64,000 bases of DNA from an uncultured Oxalobacteraceae bacterium (GTDB lineage Bacteria; Pseudomonadota; Gammaproteobacteria; Burkholderiales; Burkholderiaceae_D): contig CAITOF010000107.1 in the NCBI GenBank assembly GCA_903893945.1, forward strand, positions 21,822 to 85,821, in the 5' to 3' direction. Positions 20,211-29,423 of the stretch are shown in pieces; the stretch's first letter is position 1, and each line of letters begins with the position of its first letter. The notes beneath the pieces were generated by a model, which worked only from the letters and a program-made list of their open reading frames with translations, was not told where the DNA came from and ran no database searches. The translations under genes and the position numbers were made by a program.

Positions 20211-20834
20211 ATGAACAACAACTACGTACTCTACGGACGTCAGGGCGGCGGTTCACTGGTCATCCAGTTTTTACTGGAAGAACTGGGTGCTGCCTACACC
20301 ATTGAGTGGGTCGACCGGGATGCGGCAGCCGACAGGTCGTCAGCCTACCGGAAGATATGTCCCACCGGTAAAATACCTGCACTGATACTGCCCGACGGCA
20401 CCAGCCTGTTCGAATCGGCTGCAATCTGCATACACTTGACCGCTACACACCCGCAGGCCAGACTGGCCCCGCCGCACGGCACGAGCGAACATGCCCAATT
20501 TCTCCAGTGGATGTTATTTCTGGCCACCGGGGTCTACGACAGCATTTTGCGATATTATTATGCACCACGCTACACCACCGGCAGTGATGGTCACGGTGTC
20601 AAAGAGGCGGCGCTGGCGGAGTTTGAGGACTGTCTGTCAGTGGTTGAACACCAGCTGTCAACTTATCTGGCAGGCGCGTCACTTAGCGCAGCCGATTTCT
20701 ATTTGTACATGCTGGCAGGTTGGCATCCGGACGGCTATGAAGCGGTGCAGAAAAAATTTCCTAAAATCGGCGCACTATGCGATATTGTCGGTGCCCGCAG
20801 CAAGGTACAGCGGGTTATGGACCAGAATAACTGA
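20211..20834 (+). CDS. Glutathione S-transferase family protein
   Basis: 207 residues. The N-terminal thioredoxin-fold domain (about 1-80) has the glutathione-site segment KICPTGKIPALILPDGTSLFESAAI, and the C-terminal all-helical domain starts near residue 90 (HAQFLQWMLFLATGVYDSILRYYYAPRY). The family conjugates or reduces with glutathione in the cytoplasm. The usual N-terminal Ser/Tyr/Cys is not obvious (YGRQGGGSL), so catalytic class is unclear. AAGAAAGG lies upstream of the ATG. It has its own promoter region, divergent from the OPT gene. Confidence 0.9.
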   Translation: MNNNYVLYGRQGGGSLVIQFLLEELGAAYTIEWVDRDAAADRSSAYRKICPTGKIPALILPDGTSLFESAAICIHLTATHPQARLAPPHGTSEHAQFLQWMLFLATGVYDSILRYYYAPRYTTGSDGHGVKEAALAEFEDCLSVVEHQLSTYLAGASLSAADFYLYMLAGWHPDGYEAVQKKFPKIGALCDIVGARSKVQRVMDQNN

Positions 20835-20885
20835 TGCTGACCCGATTTCCAGTCCTGCACAGTTATTCTTGATTAATTGGTCACC

Positions 20886-22193
20886 ATGAACAACTACAAA
20901 ATCCGCTTTGGCCGCAGTACCATAAAGGACGCCATCTGGTCAGTATTGCCGATCCTGGTCGCAGGTATTGCTGCGTCCTGGATCGCTTACCATTATATCG
21001 ATCCTGCTCCTCCACGTCGTCTGGTGATCATGACCGGCGCAGAAGACAGTTCGTATCAGGATTTCGCAAGAGACTACAAGGAAATTCTTGCAGAAGATGG
21101 TATTGAACTCGTGATCAAACAATCGAATGGTGCTCTTGATAATCACCAGCATTTGCGCGACAGCAGATCCGATGTGGATCTGGGATTTCTTCAGGACGGT
21201 CTGAACGAACCCGCCACGGACAATGAAGTGGAACCCGTGTCACTGGGTAGCATCTCTTATGAACCGTTATGGGTATTTTACAGGGCGAAGCAGCCAATCA
21301 CCCGGTTCTCCGGTCTGGCCGGCAAACGGGTTGCGATTGGCCACGAAGGTTCCGGCACCAAGCTGCTGGCAACCCGCCTGCTGCTTGAAAGTGGCGTCAC
21401 GGCGGACAACACCCGATTTCAGGCGATTGGTCGCGACCAGGCCGCCGCCGAACTGCTGGCTGGCAGAACAGATGCCGTATTTTTTATTGGTGAACCCGAT
21501 TCACCGATAGTCAAACAGCTCGCAGCCGATCCGGCCGTGCGCATACTTAACCTTGATCAGACATCCGCGCTGGTCAGACATTTTCCGTATCTGCATGAAT
21601 TGCGGGTGCCGCACGGTTTAATTGATATCCGCCACAATCTGCCGTCCGAGGATATCACCCTGCTGGCCACCACCACCACGCTGGCGGCACGGGAAAACGT
21701 CCACCCCGCACTGATTTCACTGGTGATGAAAGCCATGCATGAAACCCATTCCGAAGCCGGACTTCTGCATGGCGCCAATGAATTTCCGTCACCCAAAGAT
21801 GTCGATCTGGAACTGAGTAAGGATGCCGAGCATTACTACAAATCCGGTCCTCCCCTGTTGCAACGTTACCTGCCATTCTGGTTGGCAACCCTGATTGATC
21901 GTGCCGCGCTGGTGCTCCTCCCTCTCCTGGCCGTGCTGATACCGGTCCTGCGTGCGGTACCCCAGATTTATAACTGGCGCATACAGCGACATATTTATCG
22001 CTGGTATGGTGAACTGAGCTTTCTGGAAACCCAGTTGCGAACCCAACCGGGCGACGCGGAAAGCATGCTGAAACAGCTCGACCACATTGAAGAAAAAGTG
22101 CAGAAGGCCAAACTGCCTCTGAAATTTGCCGAGCATGCCTACGGGCTGAAAGAACACATTGATTATGTGCGGCGCAGGATCGCCCGACCCTGA
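20886..22193 (+). CDS. Membrane-anchored TAXI-type TRAP solute-receptor protein
   Basis: 435 residues. N-terminal membrane anchor (about 17-37), a periplasmic TAXI-family substrate-binding domain (LVIMTGAEDSSYQDFARDYKEIL; LAGKRVAIGHEGSGTKLLA; GRTDAVFFIGEPDSP), then a C-terminal membrane helix (about 350-370) and a cytoplasmic helical tail. TAXI proteins normally deliver substrate to TRAP permeases, but no TRAP permease gene is adjacent and the double anchoring is atypical of a free receptor. I prefer the ATG at 20886; a TTG nine bases upstream is possible. Neither has a good ribosome-binding site. Confidence 0.86.
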   Translation: MNNYKIRFGRSTIKDAIWSVLPILVAGIAASWIAYHYIDPAPPRRLVIMTGAEDSSYQDFARDYKEILAEDGIELVIKQSNGALDNHQHLRDSRSDVDLGFLQDGLNEPATDNEVEPVSLGSISYEPLWVFYRAKQPITRFSGLAGKRVAIGHEGSGTKLLATRLLLESGVTADNTRFQAIGRDQAAAELLAGRTDAVFFIGEPDSPIVKQLAADPAVRILNLDQTSALVRHFPYLHELRVPHGLIDIRHNLPSEDITLLATTTTLAARENVHPALISLVMKAMHETHSEAGLLHGANEFPSPKDVDLELSKDAEHYYKSGPPLLQRYLPFWLATLIDRAALVLLPLLAVLIPVLRAVPQIYNWRIQRHIYRWYGELSFLETQLRTQPGDAESMLKQLDHIEEKVQKAKLPLKFAEHAYGLKEHIDYVRRRIARP

Positions 22194-22253
22194 CTTAACC
22201 GGTCTGATACCAAAAAATTAACACTCTGATGTCGCCGCGCTTATCGAATAGGT

Positions 22254-22303
22254 TTGCGTAAAATCCTGTGCTAATATACGATCGTTCAATTAATAACGAT
22301 CGT
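22254..22303 (+). promoter_or_regulatory. Promoter with overlapping palindromic operator, OYE/ALDH operon
   Basis: A -35-like TTGCGT at 22254-22259, a 17-bp spacer and a -10-like TACGAT at 22277-22282. A perfect inverted repeat ACGATCGTT/AACGATCGT (22278-22286 and 22295-22303, 8-bp spacer) covers the -10 box and start point. Each arm is itself palindromic. This layout fits repression by a dimeric TetR-type regulator, which is not encoded in the window. Confidence 0.6.
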
Positions 22304-22318
22304 CTTAACAGGAACGTC

Positions 22319-24292
22319 ATGTCGTCCGCCACACCCCTCCCCGCTGCTTTTCCCGCACTTTTCAGTCCGCTGCGTATTGGCGGTGTGACCCTCAGGAACC
22401 GGATCATGTCGACCGGACACGATACCGTGCTACCGACCGACAGCGTGGTGAATGAGGCACTGGTGGCTTACCAGCAGGCACGCGCCAGGGGCGGTGTTGG
22501 CCTGATCGTGCTGCAGGTGTCCGGCGTCCATGAAACTGCACGCTATACCTCCCATGCACTGATGGCCACCGATGACAGTTGCATCGCCGGTTACAGGGCA
22601 CTGGCCGATGCCGTTCATGCCCATGGCACCGTCGTGTTTGGTCAGCTGTTTCATCCCGGTCGCGAAATTATGGAATCGGCCGACGGTCTGCTGACTGTCG
22701 CCTATGCGCCTTCGGTGTCGCCCAATGAACGTTTTCATGTCATGCCGCGGGCGCTCTCGATTGACCTGATCAACGACATCGTAAAGGGCTACGGTGCTGC
22801 CGCCCGGCGCATGTTTGTCGCCGGTATGGACGGTGTGGAAGTGGTCGCCAGTCACGGGTATTTGCCGGCGCAATTTCTCAACCCGAAAGTTAACCGCCGT
22901 GAGGATGAATACGGGAAAGACGAGGCAGGACGACTGCTTTTTTTGCAGCAGGTACTCGCGGAAATCCGTCGAGTCACCTCAGCGGAATTTGTCATCGGGC
23001 TGCGGATCTCCGGCGACGAAAAGGAACCCGGCGGGCTGACGGAATCCGATGCGCTTGCAGCCAGTAGTGCGCTTGAAAATCAGCTCGACTATGTCAACGT
23101 TATTGCCGGCACATCGGCAACCCTGGGAGGCGCCGTTCATATCGTGCCTCCGATGAACATCCCGAACGCTTACCTGGCGCCGCTTGCCGCCCGATTCAAA
23201 GCCCGACTCAGCATCCCGGTATTTGTTGCCGGACGCATCAATCAGCCACACGAAGCCGAAGCCATCCTCACTGCGGGGCAGGCTGACGTATGTGGCATGA
23301 CTCGTGCACTGATCTGCGACCCGGAAATGCCCGACAAGGCACAGCAAGGCAGAACTGACGACATTCGTGCCTGCATTGCCTGCAATCAGGCCTGCATCGG
23401 GCGTTTTCACCGCGGCCTGCCGATCTCCTGCATTCAGCATCCGGGGTCGGGCCGGGAACTTCTTTTCAAAAAGCCGGCTGCTGTTACGCGACCCAAAAAA
23501 ATCATGGTCGTCGGAGCGGGACCCGCCGGAATGAAGGCGGCCGCCACGGCTGCGCAACGCGGCCACGATGTCAGTCTGTTTGAAGCCAGCGGACGGCTCG
23601 GTGGTCAGGCCAACCTCGCACAACTGCTGCCCGGACGGGCTGAATTCGGTGGCATCATCACCAACCTGCAGCGCGAAATGCAGCTGGCCGGGGTCAAGGT
23701 TCATCTCAATCAATTCATTACCCGAACACAGGTTGACGAATTCGCACCCGACAGCATCATTATCGCGACGGGCGCACAGCCCCGCATGCCGCCCATCGAA
23801 GGCGACGCTGGATTGCAGATCGTCAATGCGTGGCAGATTCTGCAGAAAGAGGTCAAAGCCGGCAGTTCCGTGCTGGTCGCGGACTGGCGCTGTGACTGGA
23901 TCGGACCCGGTATTGCGCTCCATCTGGCGCAGCAGGGTAGTCACGTCAAACTCGCTGTCACCGGAACGCACATGGGTGAAACCATGCCCCAATATGTGCG
24001 CGACGACACGGCCGGTCAACTGCATATTGCCGGTATCGAAGTCATTCCTTATGCCCGCCTTTATGGTGTTGATGACAGATCGGTGTATATGCAGCATGTG
24101 GCCAGCGGCGCAGCCATGATTTTTGAAAATATAGATACGCTGGTGCTCTGCCAGGGCCACGAACCGGTCGATACCTTGCGCAATGCGCTGGGGGAATCAA
24201 TCCCTGAAATTGTGGCCATTGGGGACTGTCAGACCGCCCGCACCGCAGAAGAAGCGATTTATGAGGGATTTGCCGCAGGCTGGGCAATTTGA
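22319..24292 (+). CDS. OYE-type FMN/FAD/4Fe-4S oxidoreductase (dienoyl-CoA reductase / TMADH-like)
   Basis: 657 residues. The N-terminal old-yellow-enzyme TIM barrel is about 1-370 (FSPLRIGGVTLRNRIMSTGHDT; GQLFHPGRE; SHGYLPAQFLNPKVNRREDEYG). It is followed by the iron-sulfur cysteines CIACNQACIG and ISCI, then an FAD/NAD(P) Rossmann module from about residue 395 (KKIMVVGAGPAGMKAA). This is the architecture of 2,4-dienoyl-CoA reductase, trimethylamine dehydrogenase and N-methylproline demethylase; the substrate is not decidable here. The start at 22319 follows AGGAAC. It lies 17 bp ahead of the aldehyde dehydrogenase gene, as expected for oxidative demethylation with aldehyde removal. Confidence 0.9.
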   Translation: MSSATPLPAAFPALFSPLRIGGVTLRNRIMSTGHDTVLPTDSVVNEALVAYQQARARGGVGLIVLQVSGVHETARYTSHALMATDDSCIAGYRALADAVHAHGTVVFGQLFHPGREIMESADGLLTVAYAPSVSPNERFHVMPRALSIDLINDIVKGYGAAARRMFVAGMDGVEVVASHGYLPAQFLNPKVNRREDEYGKDEAGRLLFLQQVLAEIRRVTSAEFVIGLRISGDEKEPGGLTESDALAASSALENQLDYVNVIAGTSATLGGAVHIVPPMNIPNAYLAPLAARFKARLSIPVFVAGRINQPHEAEAILTAGQADVCGMTRALICDPEMPDKAQQGRTDDIRACIACNQACIGRFHRGLPISCIQHPGSGRELLFKKPAAVTRPKKIMVVGAGPAGMKAAATAAQRGHDVSLFEASGRLGGQANLAQLLPGRAEFGGIITNLQREMQLAGVKVHLNQFITRTQVDEFAPDSIIIATGAQPRMPPIEGDAGLQIVNAWQILQKEVKAGSSVLVADWRCDWIGPGIALHLAQQGSHVKLAVTGTHMGETMPQYVRDDTAGQLHIAGIEVIPYARLYGVDDRSVYMQHVASGAAMIFENIDTLVLCQGHEPVDTLRNALGESIPEIVAIGDCQTARTAEEAIYEGFAAGWAI

Positions 24293-24309
24293 ACGATAAC
24301 GGAGACACC

Positions 24310-25833
24310 ATGACTGACATTGAAGCACGCATACAGGCATTAAGCGGACACAATTATATCAACGGCACTTACCGGTTAAGCTCAGGAAGTCATGCTGATA
24401 TCATCGATCCGGCCACCGAATCTGTGATTGGCAGCTACGCGCACTCCACTGAACAGGAAGTGGATCAGGCGATCGCCTGCGCCAACGCAGCACAGAAAAT
24501 ATGGTGGAGCATGAGCGCGCTCGAGCGCACCGAACTGCTGCACGGTGTGGCACGCAAAATGGTCGCTATGGCCGGGCAGGTCGGCGAGACTCTGACCCGC
24601 GAAATGGGGAAAACGTTTCGGGAATCGCATTGGGAAGCCGGGGCAGGTGCCAGCGCCCTTTCGTATTACGCTGAACTGGCGCGGCACGACAACGGCCGAA
24701 TTGCCGGCCCGGCCATTGCCGGACAATTACACATGACCATGAAAGAGCCGCTCGGTGTCGTTGTGTCGATTGTGCCATTCAATTATCCGATCCTGCTGTT
24801 TGCCTGGCAGGCGGCCGCGAGTCTGGCTGCAGGCAACGCCATTATCGTCAAACCTTCCGAGCTGACCTCCATGTCATTACTGGTATTAATGGACGCTTTT
24901 GCTGACCTGCCCGCCGGACTGGTGCAGGTGATTTGTGGCGGTGGTGCGGTTGGCAAGCAACTGGTGGAACACCGGGACACGCACGCGGTTGCCTTTACGG
25001 GAAGTGTGCCTTCAGCACAGGCGGTGGCCAAATCGGCGGCCGAACGTTTTAAACCGGTGTTAATCGAAGCCTCTGGCAATGATCCCTTTATTGTAATGCC
25101 ATCGGTTCCGGTGCCGTTGGCGGCCAAAGGCGCGGCATTTGCCGCGTTTTTGAATTGCGGTCAGGTATGTACATCGGGCGAACGGTTTTATGTTCATGCC
25201 GCAATCTACGACGAATTCGTCGTCGCCCTGGCCAAAGAGGCAGACGCACGACGGATAGGAAATGGTCTGGATCATGTCGATATGGGACCCATGGCATCGC
25301 GCCGCGAGCGGGATCGTTTTGAAAAAATGATCGCACGTGCCGTTGAACAGGGAGCCAAAGTCGTTACCGGTGGCAAACGACCCGGTCATTTGAAGCATGG
25401 ATGGTTTTATGAACCGACAGTACTTGAAGTGACCCATCAAATGGATATCATGCATGCCGAATCATTTGGCCCGGTTGCTCCAGTCTGCAAAGTCAACAGC
25501 CTGGATGAGGCAATCGCCTGCGCCAATGATTCCACGGTCGGCCTGGGTGCCAATATTTTTACGCACAACCTCGGCGAAGCCATGCGTGCCGTCAAAGAAA
25601 TCGAATCGGGCATAGTCTGGGTGAATACGCCACTCAATGACAACGACGCGGTACCTTTCGGTGGCCGAAAAATGACTGGAAAAGGCCGGGAGTTGGGTGC
25701 CGAAGGACTCGACCAGTTCCGGAGCTCGAAGATGGTTATGATTTCCCCGGAATTACTGCTCGACCCTGAATGGCTGCCCTGTCCACCCGAGGAAACGTTT
25801 GCCTGCTTCAGTGAACAGAACAGCAAACGCTAA
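24310..25833 (+). CDS. NAD(P)-dependent aldehyde dehydrogenase
   Basis: 507 residues. ALDH superfamily with SIVPFNYPILLFAWQ, the cofactor loop TGSVPSAQAVA, the catalytic Glu in IEASGNDPF (the usual ELGG is changed to EASG), the catalytic Cys in NCGQVCTSGERF, and ESFGPVAPV. It oxidises an aldehyde to the acid in the cytoplasm. The start at 24310 follows CGGAGA. Cotranscribed with the OYE-type oxidoreductase and presumably oxidises its aldehyde product; the substrate is inferred from context only. Confidence 0.94.
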   Translation: MTDIEARIQALSGHNYINGTYRLSSGSHADIIDPATESVIGSYAHSTEQEVDQAIACANAAQKIWWSMSALERTELLHGVARKMVAMAGQVGETLTREMGKTFRESHWEAGAGASALSYYAELARHDNGRIAGPAIAGQLHMTMKEPLGVVVSIVPFNYPILLFAWQAAASLAAGNAIIVKPSELTSMSLLVLMDAFADLPAGLVQVICGGGAVGKQLVEHRDTHAVAFTGSVPSAQAVAKSAAERFKPVLIEASGNDPFIVMPSVPVPLAAKGAAFAAFLNCGQVCTSGERFYVHAAIYDEFVVALAKEADARRIGNGLDHVDMGPMASRRERDRFEKMIARAVEQGAKVVTGGKRPGHLKHGWFYEPTVLEVTHQMDIMHAESFGPVAPVCKVNSLDEAIACANDSTVGLGANIFTHNLGEAMRAVKEIESGIVWVNTPLNDNDAVPFGGRKMTGKGRELGAEGLDQFRSSKMVMISPELLLDPEWLPCPPEETFACFSEQNSKR

Positions 25834-25850
25834 CCGGGACGCCCGCGATA

Positions 25851-27077
25851 TCAGGACTTGGCTGCTGCTGCCACATTCTTTGCCCAGACCAGCGAACTCA
25901 GATGGGCACGATTGACGTCCTGCGGTGTAATATGCAGGGACTCTGCCAACGAACCCGCCAGGGCACTGTTCAGTTCGCATGCTTCAGCCAGCGACAGGTA
26001 GGGACCGTAGGCACCTTCCCGGGTCAACAACGCCTGGGACACCATTTCAGGCAATTGTACCGTGGCCAGAACGCGCTCCATAGGCACGTTCAGCAGTCGG
26101 TCCAGCAGGGAAAACATACCGGCTACAAACAAGTTCTCGGCATCACCCTTGGGCAACTGGGGCACGCCGAGCATTTCCGCAAAACGTCCGCGCACAATCG
26201 CTGTTTCCATCAATACCGGAGAATAGCCGCTGCTGCTTGCCGTGGCCAGCAGAACGGACAGCCACCGGTATAACGGACTGTAACCCAGCAATTGCACGGC
26301 ATGTTTCAACGACTGTATCGGCGAGCGCAGTCCGAATCCGGCCGAATTGATATATTGGAGCAATTTATAGGAGAGCCCCGCGTCACGGCGCAACACCGCT
26401 TCCAGCGCGGCAATGTCGGCATTTTTTCTGACCAGTTCCATCAACTGCAGGATCACAGTCTGAGCAGCGTTAATCCCCTTGGGCTGGGTGCTCTGTTCCG
26501 GTCTCGGCGTCAGATGCAATTTGCCGACAAAGGTATCCAGTCCCAGTGCAGCACAGGCGTCAAAATCCTGCCAGGTTAACACCTGACGCGCCACCATGCG
26601 AATCGATGATTGTTTGAAGGCTGCATACATTTTTGCCTGTGCTGCAAAATCGGAAGCGCTCAACCGGACTTCGATATGCGAAATCAGACCCATAATGGTC
26701 TTATCGATGCGGTTGATGTCTGCGCCGCGCAGGCAGATTCCATAACCCTGTCCACGCAATTCCTTGACCGCTTCAAGCGTTGCCTCGTCCGCCAGATAGG
26801 ACCGCCTGATAGTCAGCACTATATTTTTGGACGGGAGCAATTTCAGCGCAGGCGCCTGAAACAGCTCCGGCACTGTTTCAAGGAAAAGCAGGCTTTCTCC
26901 GAGCATCCAGCCATCATCCGGATGAATAAACTGCTCGGCGACAAATTCCAGTAGTGAATTCAATTCTTCAACACTGAGCGGTTCCGTGTTTTTCTGCTGC
27001 CAGCTCAATTCGTATCCAATAACTTGCTGTTTTGAATTTAGTAGCGGTTCTCTCAATATGAAATTTGCGTCTTGCAT
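25851..27077 (-). CDS. EAL-like/HDOD-domain signalling protein
   Basis: 408 residues. The N-terminal half (about 1-190) resembles a degenerate EAL domain of the YuxH type (ILREPLLNSKQQVIGYELSW; the metal-binding residues of active phosphodiesterases are missing). The C-terminal half (about 195-400) is an HDOD domain (DAGLSYKLLQYINSAGFGL; SLKHAVQLLGYSPLYRW). It is probably a regulatory rather than catalytic protein. It is the last gene of the chemotaxis run, 42 bp after cheZ, so a role in motility or c-di-GMP response is likely but unproven. Confidence 0.88.
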   Translation of the reverse strand: MQDANFILREPLLNSKQQVIGYELSWQQKNTEPLSVEELNSLLEFVAEQFIHPDDGWMLGESLLFLETVPELFQAPALKLLPSKNIVLTIRRSYLADEATLEAVKELRGQGYGICLRGADINRIDKTIMGLISHIEVRLSASDFAAQAKMYAAFKQSSIRMVARQVLTWQDFDACAALGLDTFVGKLHLTPRPEQSTQPKGINAAQTVILQLMELVRKNADIAALEAVLRRDAGLSYKLLQYINSAGFGLRSPIQSLKHAVQLLGYSPLYRWLSVLLATASSSGYSPVLMETAIVRGRFAEMLGVPQLPKGDAENLFVAGMFSLLDRLLNVPMERVLATVQLPEMVSQALLTREGAYGPYLSLAEACELNSALAGSLAESLHITPQDVNRAHLSSLVWAKNVAAAAKS

Positions 27078-27119
27078 GTTATCTCTATAAAAATAATAAT
27101 CTGAAAAAAATGAAAAAAA

Positions 27120-27782
27120 TCAAAATCCGAGGCTGTCCAGAAGATCATCCACCTGTTCCTGCCCGGATACCACATCAATTTTATTGACCGGATTGATCTG
27201 TGGGCCATTCAATAAACCATCACCACTATGCCGTTTGATTTCCGATGGCGAATAGTCGATCAGTATCTGCACCAGCTGCTGCTCGATATTCTGCGCCAAT
27301 TCAGTAATTTTTTTGATGACCTGACCGGTCAGGTCCTGAAAATCCTGGGCCATCATGATGTCCATCAAATGGCTTTTGGTTTCGGAGGTGTTCTTGTTCA
27401 CGCCGCCCAGGTATTGCACTGTCTGACTTGCGCAGGAGCGATACGCTTCTTCGGAAAATGGGCCCTGTAACAGTTTATTCCATTCGCCGATAATGCTTCT
27501 GGCACCTTCATCCATGTTTTCCTGCAGTGGGATGGCCGCATCGGTCGCGTTCAGCACTTTCTGCGCTGCTTCTTCCGATTTTCTTGCCACGTAATCGAGC
27601 CGGTCACGTGCATTCGGTATGTCTTCTGCCGCGGTTAGCAACAGTTTATCCAGTCCCAACCCTCGCAAACTGTCATGCAAAGCGCGTGTCATATGACCGA
27701 TACGAAGCAGGACCTCATCATGCTTCAGTACTTCGTCATTCGCTTTATCTGGCGACGAGCCGGGATCAGATAAGCTGCCCAT
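27120..27782 (-). CDS. cheZ: CheY-P phosphatase CheZ
   Basis: 220 residues. Dephosphorylates CheY-P to end the tumble signal. The long helical hairpin carries the catalytic motif DFQDLTGQVIKKI, with Asp and Gln four residues apart as at D143/Q147 of the E. coli enzyme. The C-terminus VDDLLDSLGF is the conserved CheY-binding helix. The start is at 27782, one base after the cheY stop; an in-frame extension overlapping cheY is rejected. Paired with cheY as in enteric bacteria. A second CheZ-like protein is encoded at 34088-34636. Confidence 0.95.
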   Translation of the reverse strand: MGSLSDPGSSPDKANDEVLKHDEVLLRIGHMTRALHDSLRGLGLDKLLLTAAEDIPNARDRLDYVARKSEEAAQKVLNATDAAIPLQENMDEGARSIIGEWNKLLQGPFSEEAYRSCASQTVQYLGGVNKNTSETKSHLMDIMMAQDFQDLTGQVIKKITELAQNIEQQLVQILIDYSPSEIKRHSGDGLLNGPQINPVNKIDVVSGQEQVDDLLDSLGF

Positions 27783-27783
27783 A

Positions 27784-28176
27784 TCAGGTTTTTCCCAGTT
27801 TTTCAAAAATCTTGCCCAACTTCTCATCCAGTGTTGCTGCGGTAAAGGGTTTGACCACATAACCGTTGGCGCCTGCCTGGGCTGCAGCAATAATATTTTC
27901 CTTCTTCGCTTCTGCAGTGACCATTAACACAGGCATTTTAGCCAGAGCCGGGTCTGCACGAATTTGCTGCAACATGGTTAATCCGTCCATGTTCGGCATA
28001 TTCCAATCAGATATAACGAAGTCAAACTGGCCGCTGCGCAGTTTGGACAAGCCCATTGCCCCGTCCTCTGCCTCATCAACATTGGTGTAGCCTAATTCTT
28101 TTAATAAATTCCTTACTATCCGGCGCATTGTTGAAAAGTCATCTACCACCAGGAATTTCATGTTTGGGTCAGCCAT
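27784..28176 (-). CDS. cheY: Chemotaxis response regulator CheY
   Basis: 130 residues, a single receiver domain. Phospho-acceptor D57 ([13 protein letters not shown]), acidic pocket D12/D13, T87 and K109 are at the positions known from E. coli CheY. When phosphorylated by CheA it binds FliM at the flagellar switch. It lies directly upstream of cheZ (1-bp gap), with 127 AT-rich bases between it and cheB. A second CheY-like receiver is encoded at 33682-34047; this one matches the enteric CheY far better and is the likely motor-binding form. Confidence 0.96.
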   Translation of the reverse strand: MADPNMKFLVVDDFSTMRRIVRNLLKELGYTNVDEAEDGAMGLSKLRSGQFDFVISDWNMPNMDGLTMLQQIRADPALAKMPVLMVTAEAKKENIIAAAQAGANGYVVKPFTAATLDEKLGKIFEKLGKT

Positions 28177-28303
28177 AATTACTCCGTTTTTTCATAAAAC
28201 CATTCAAAATTGTGAGAAGTCCAATTATCCTTAAATTTAGTTCTTATTTAAAATATTACCTAATTTTTTCTGATATCTTGTGCATTTTTTTTCAATTATG
28301 GTG

Positions 28304-29395
28304 TTAAACCCGTAATGCGCGCCCACCTAACGTTGTCAAATAGTTCAATACCATCCCTGCCAGTTCGGTAATCGGTGCAACCTCATGTGTTGCACCAATA
28401 GCAATGGCTTCCCGTGGCATGCCAAAAACGACGCAACTGGCTTCATCCTGGGCGTAGTTGCGGGCGCCCGCTTCTTTCATGGCCAGCATGCCGACCGCAC
28501 CATCTTTGCCCATTCCGGTCAGAATGACACCCACCGCATTTTTCCCGGCATAGGTCGCTGCCGAATGAAACAGTACATCTACCGACGGGCGATGACGGTT
28601 CACCGGATCGTCCTTACTCAGCTTGGTCACATAGTTTGCACCGCTGCGCGCCAGTAACAAATGGGAATGCCCCGGCGCGATATAGGCATGTCCTGGTAAT
28701 ATCCGCTCCTCGCCCTGCGCCTCCTGCACGGATATCTGGCACAGCGAATCAAGTCGTTTGGCAAAAGACCGGGTAAATCCTTCCGGCATGTGCTGGGTAA
28801 TCAATATTCCCGGGCAATCCGCAGGCATATTCAATAAAAATGTCTTGATTGCTTCTGTACCGCCGGTCGATGCGCCGACAATGATCAATTTTTCACTGCT
28901 GATCAGCGGACTTCTGAGCGACGGCAGCGATCCGGTCTTCTGTTGACCCGACTCCGCCAGGACCTGCGCCCGCGACTTGATTCGTGCGCGAGCCACTATC
29001 CGGAGTTTATCAGTAATGAGTTCGGCATATTCCATCATGCCGCTCTGTATGGAAATTTTCGGTTTGGTGACAAAATCAACGGCACCCAGTTCCAGCGCAC
29101 GCATGGTAATCTCTGAACCCCGTTCAGTCAGGGACGACACCATCAGTACCGGCATGGGTCGCAACCGCATTAGTTTTTCCAGAAACTCCAGACCGTCCAT
29201 CTTGGGCATCTCGACGTCGAGCGTCAGCACATCCGGGTTGGTCTTCTTTATCAGTTCACGGGCAACCAGCGGGTCAGGGGCAACGCCTACCACTTCCATA
29301 TCAGGCTGGGACGAAATGATTTCCGTCAATACGCTTCGTATCAATGCAGAGTCATCGACGATCACTACCTTGATTTTCTTTGCCCCGCTATCCAT
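28304..29395 (-). CDS. cheB: Protein-glutamate methylesterase/deamidase CheB
   Basis: 363 residues. Receiver domain (about 8-130, phospho-acceptor D60 in [16 protein letters not shown]), a linker, and the CheB methylesterase domain (about 170-360) with the catalytic triad in [14 protein letters not shown] (Ser), [10 protein letters not shown] (His) and [12 protein letters not shown] (Asp). It removes methyl groups from chemoreceptor glutamates for adaptation. The start has AGGGAAAG upstream. It is 28 bp after cheD. Tethering to the chemoreceptor at 10.8-12.5 kb through GWEEF is expected. Confidence 0.96.
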   Translation of the reverse strand: MDSGAKKIKVVIVDDSALIRSVLTEIISSQPDMEVVGVAPDPLVARELIKKTNPDVLTLDVEMPKMDGLEFLEKLMRLRPMPVLMVSSLTERGSEITMRALELGAVDFVTKPKISIQSGMMEYAELITDKLRIVARARIKSRAQVLAESGQQKTGSLPSLRSPLISSEKLIIVGASTGGTEAIKTFLLNMPADCPGILITQHMPEGFTRSFAKRLDSLCQISVQEAQGEERILPGHAYIAPGHSHLLLARSGANYVTKLSKDDPVNRHRPSVDVLFHSAATYAGKNAVGVILTGMGKDGAVGMLAMKEAGARNYAQDEASCVVFGMPREAIAIGATHEVAPITELAGMVLNYLTTLGGRALRV

Positions 29396-29423
29396 AGTGC
29401 TTTCCCTATCAGGTTGGCGTTAA

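Noticed and set aside
22979..24160. 393-codon minus-strand frame opposite the OYE-type gene
   Set aside because: Antisense shadow of a strongly conserved gene; no family resemblance or ribosome-binding site.
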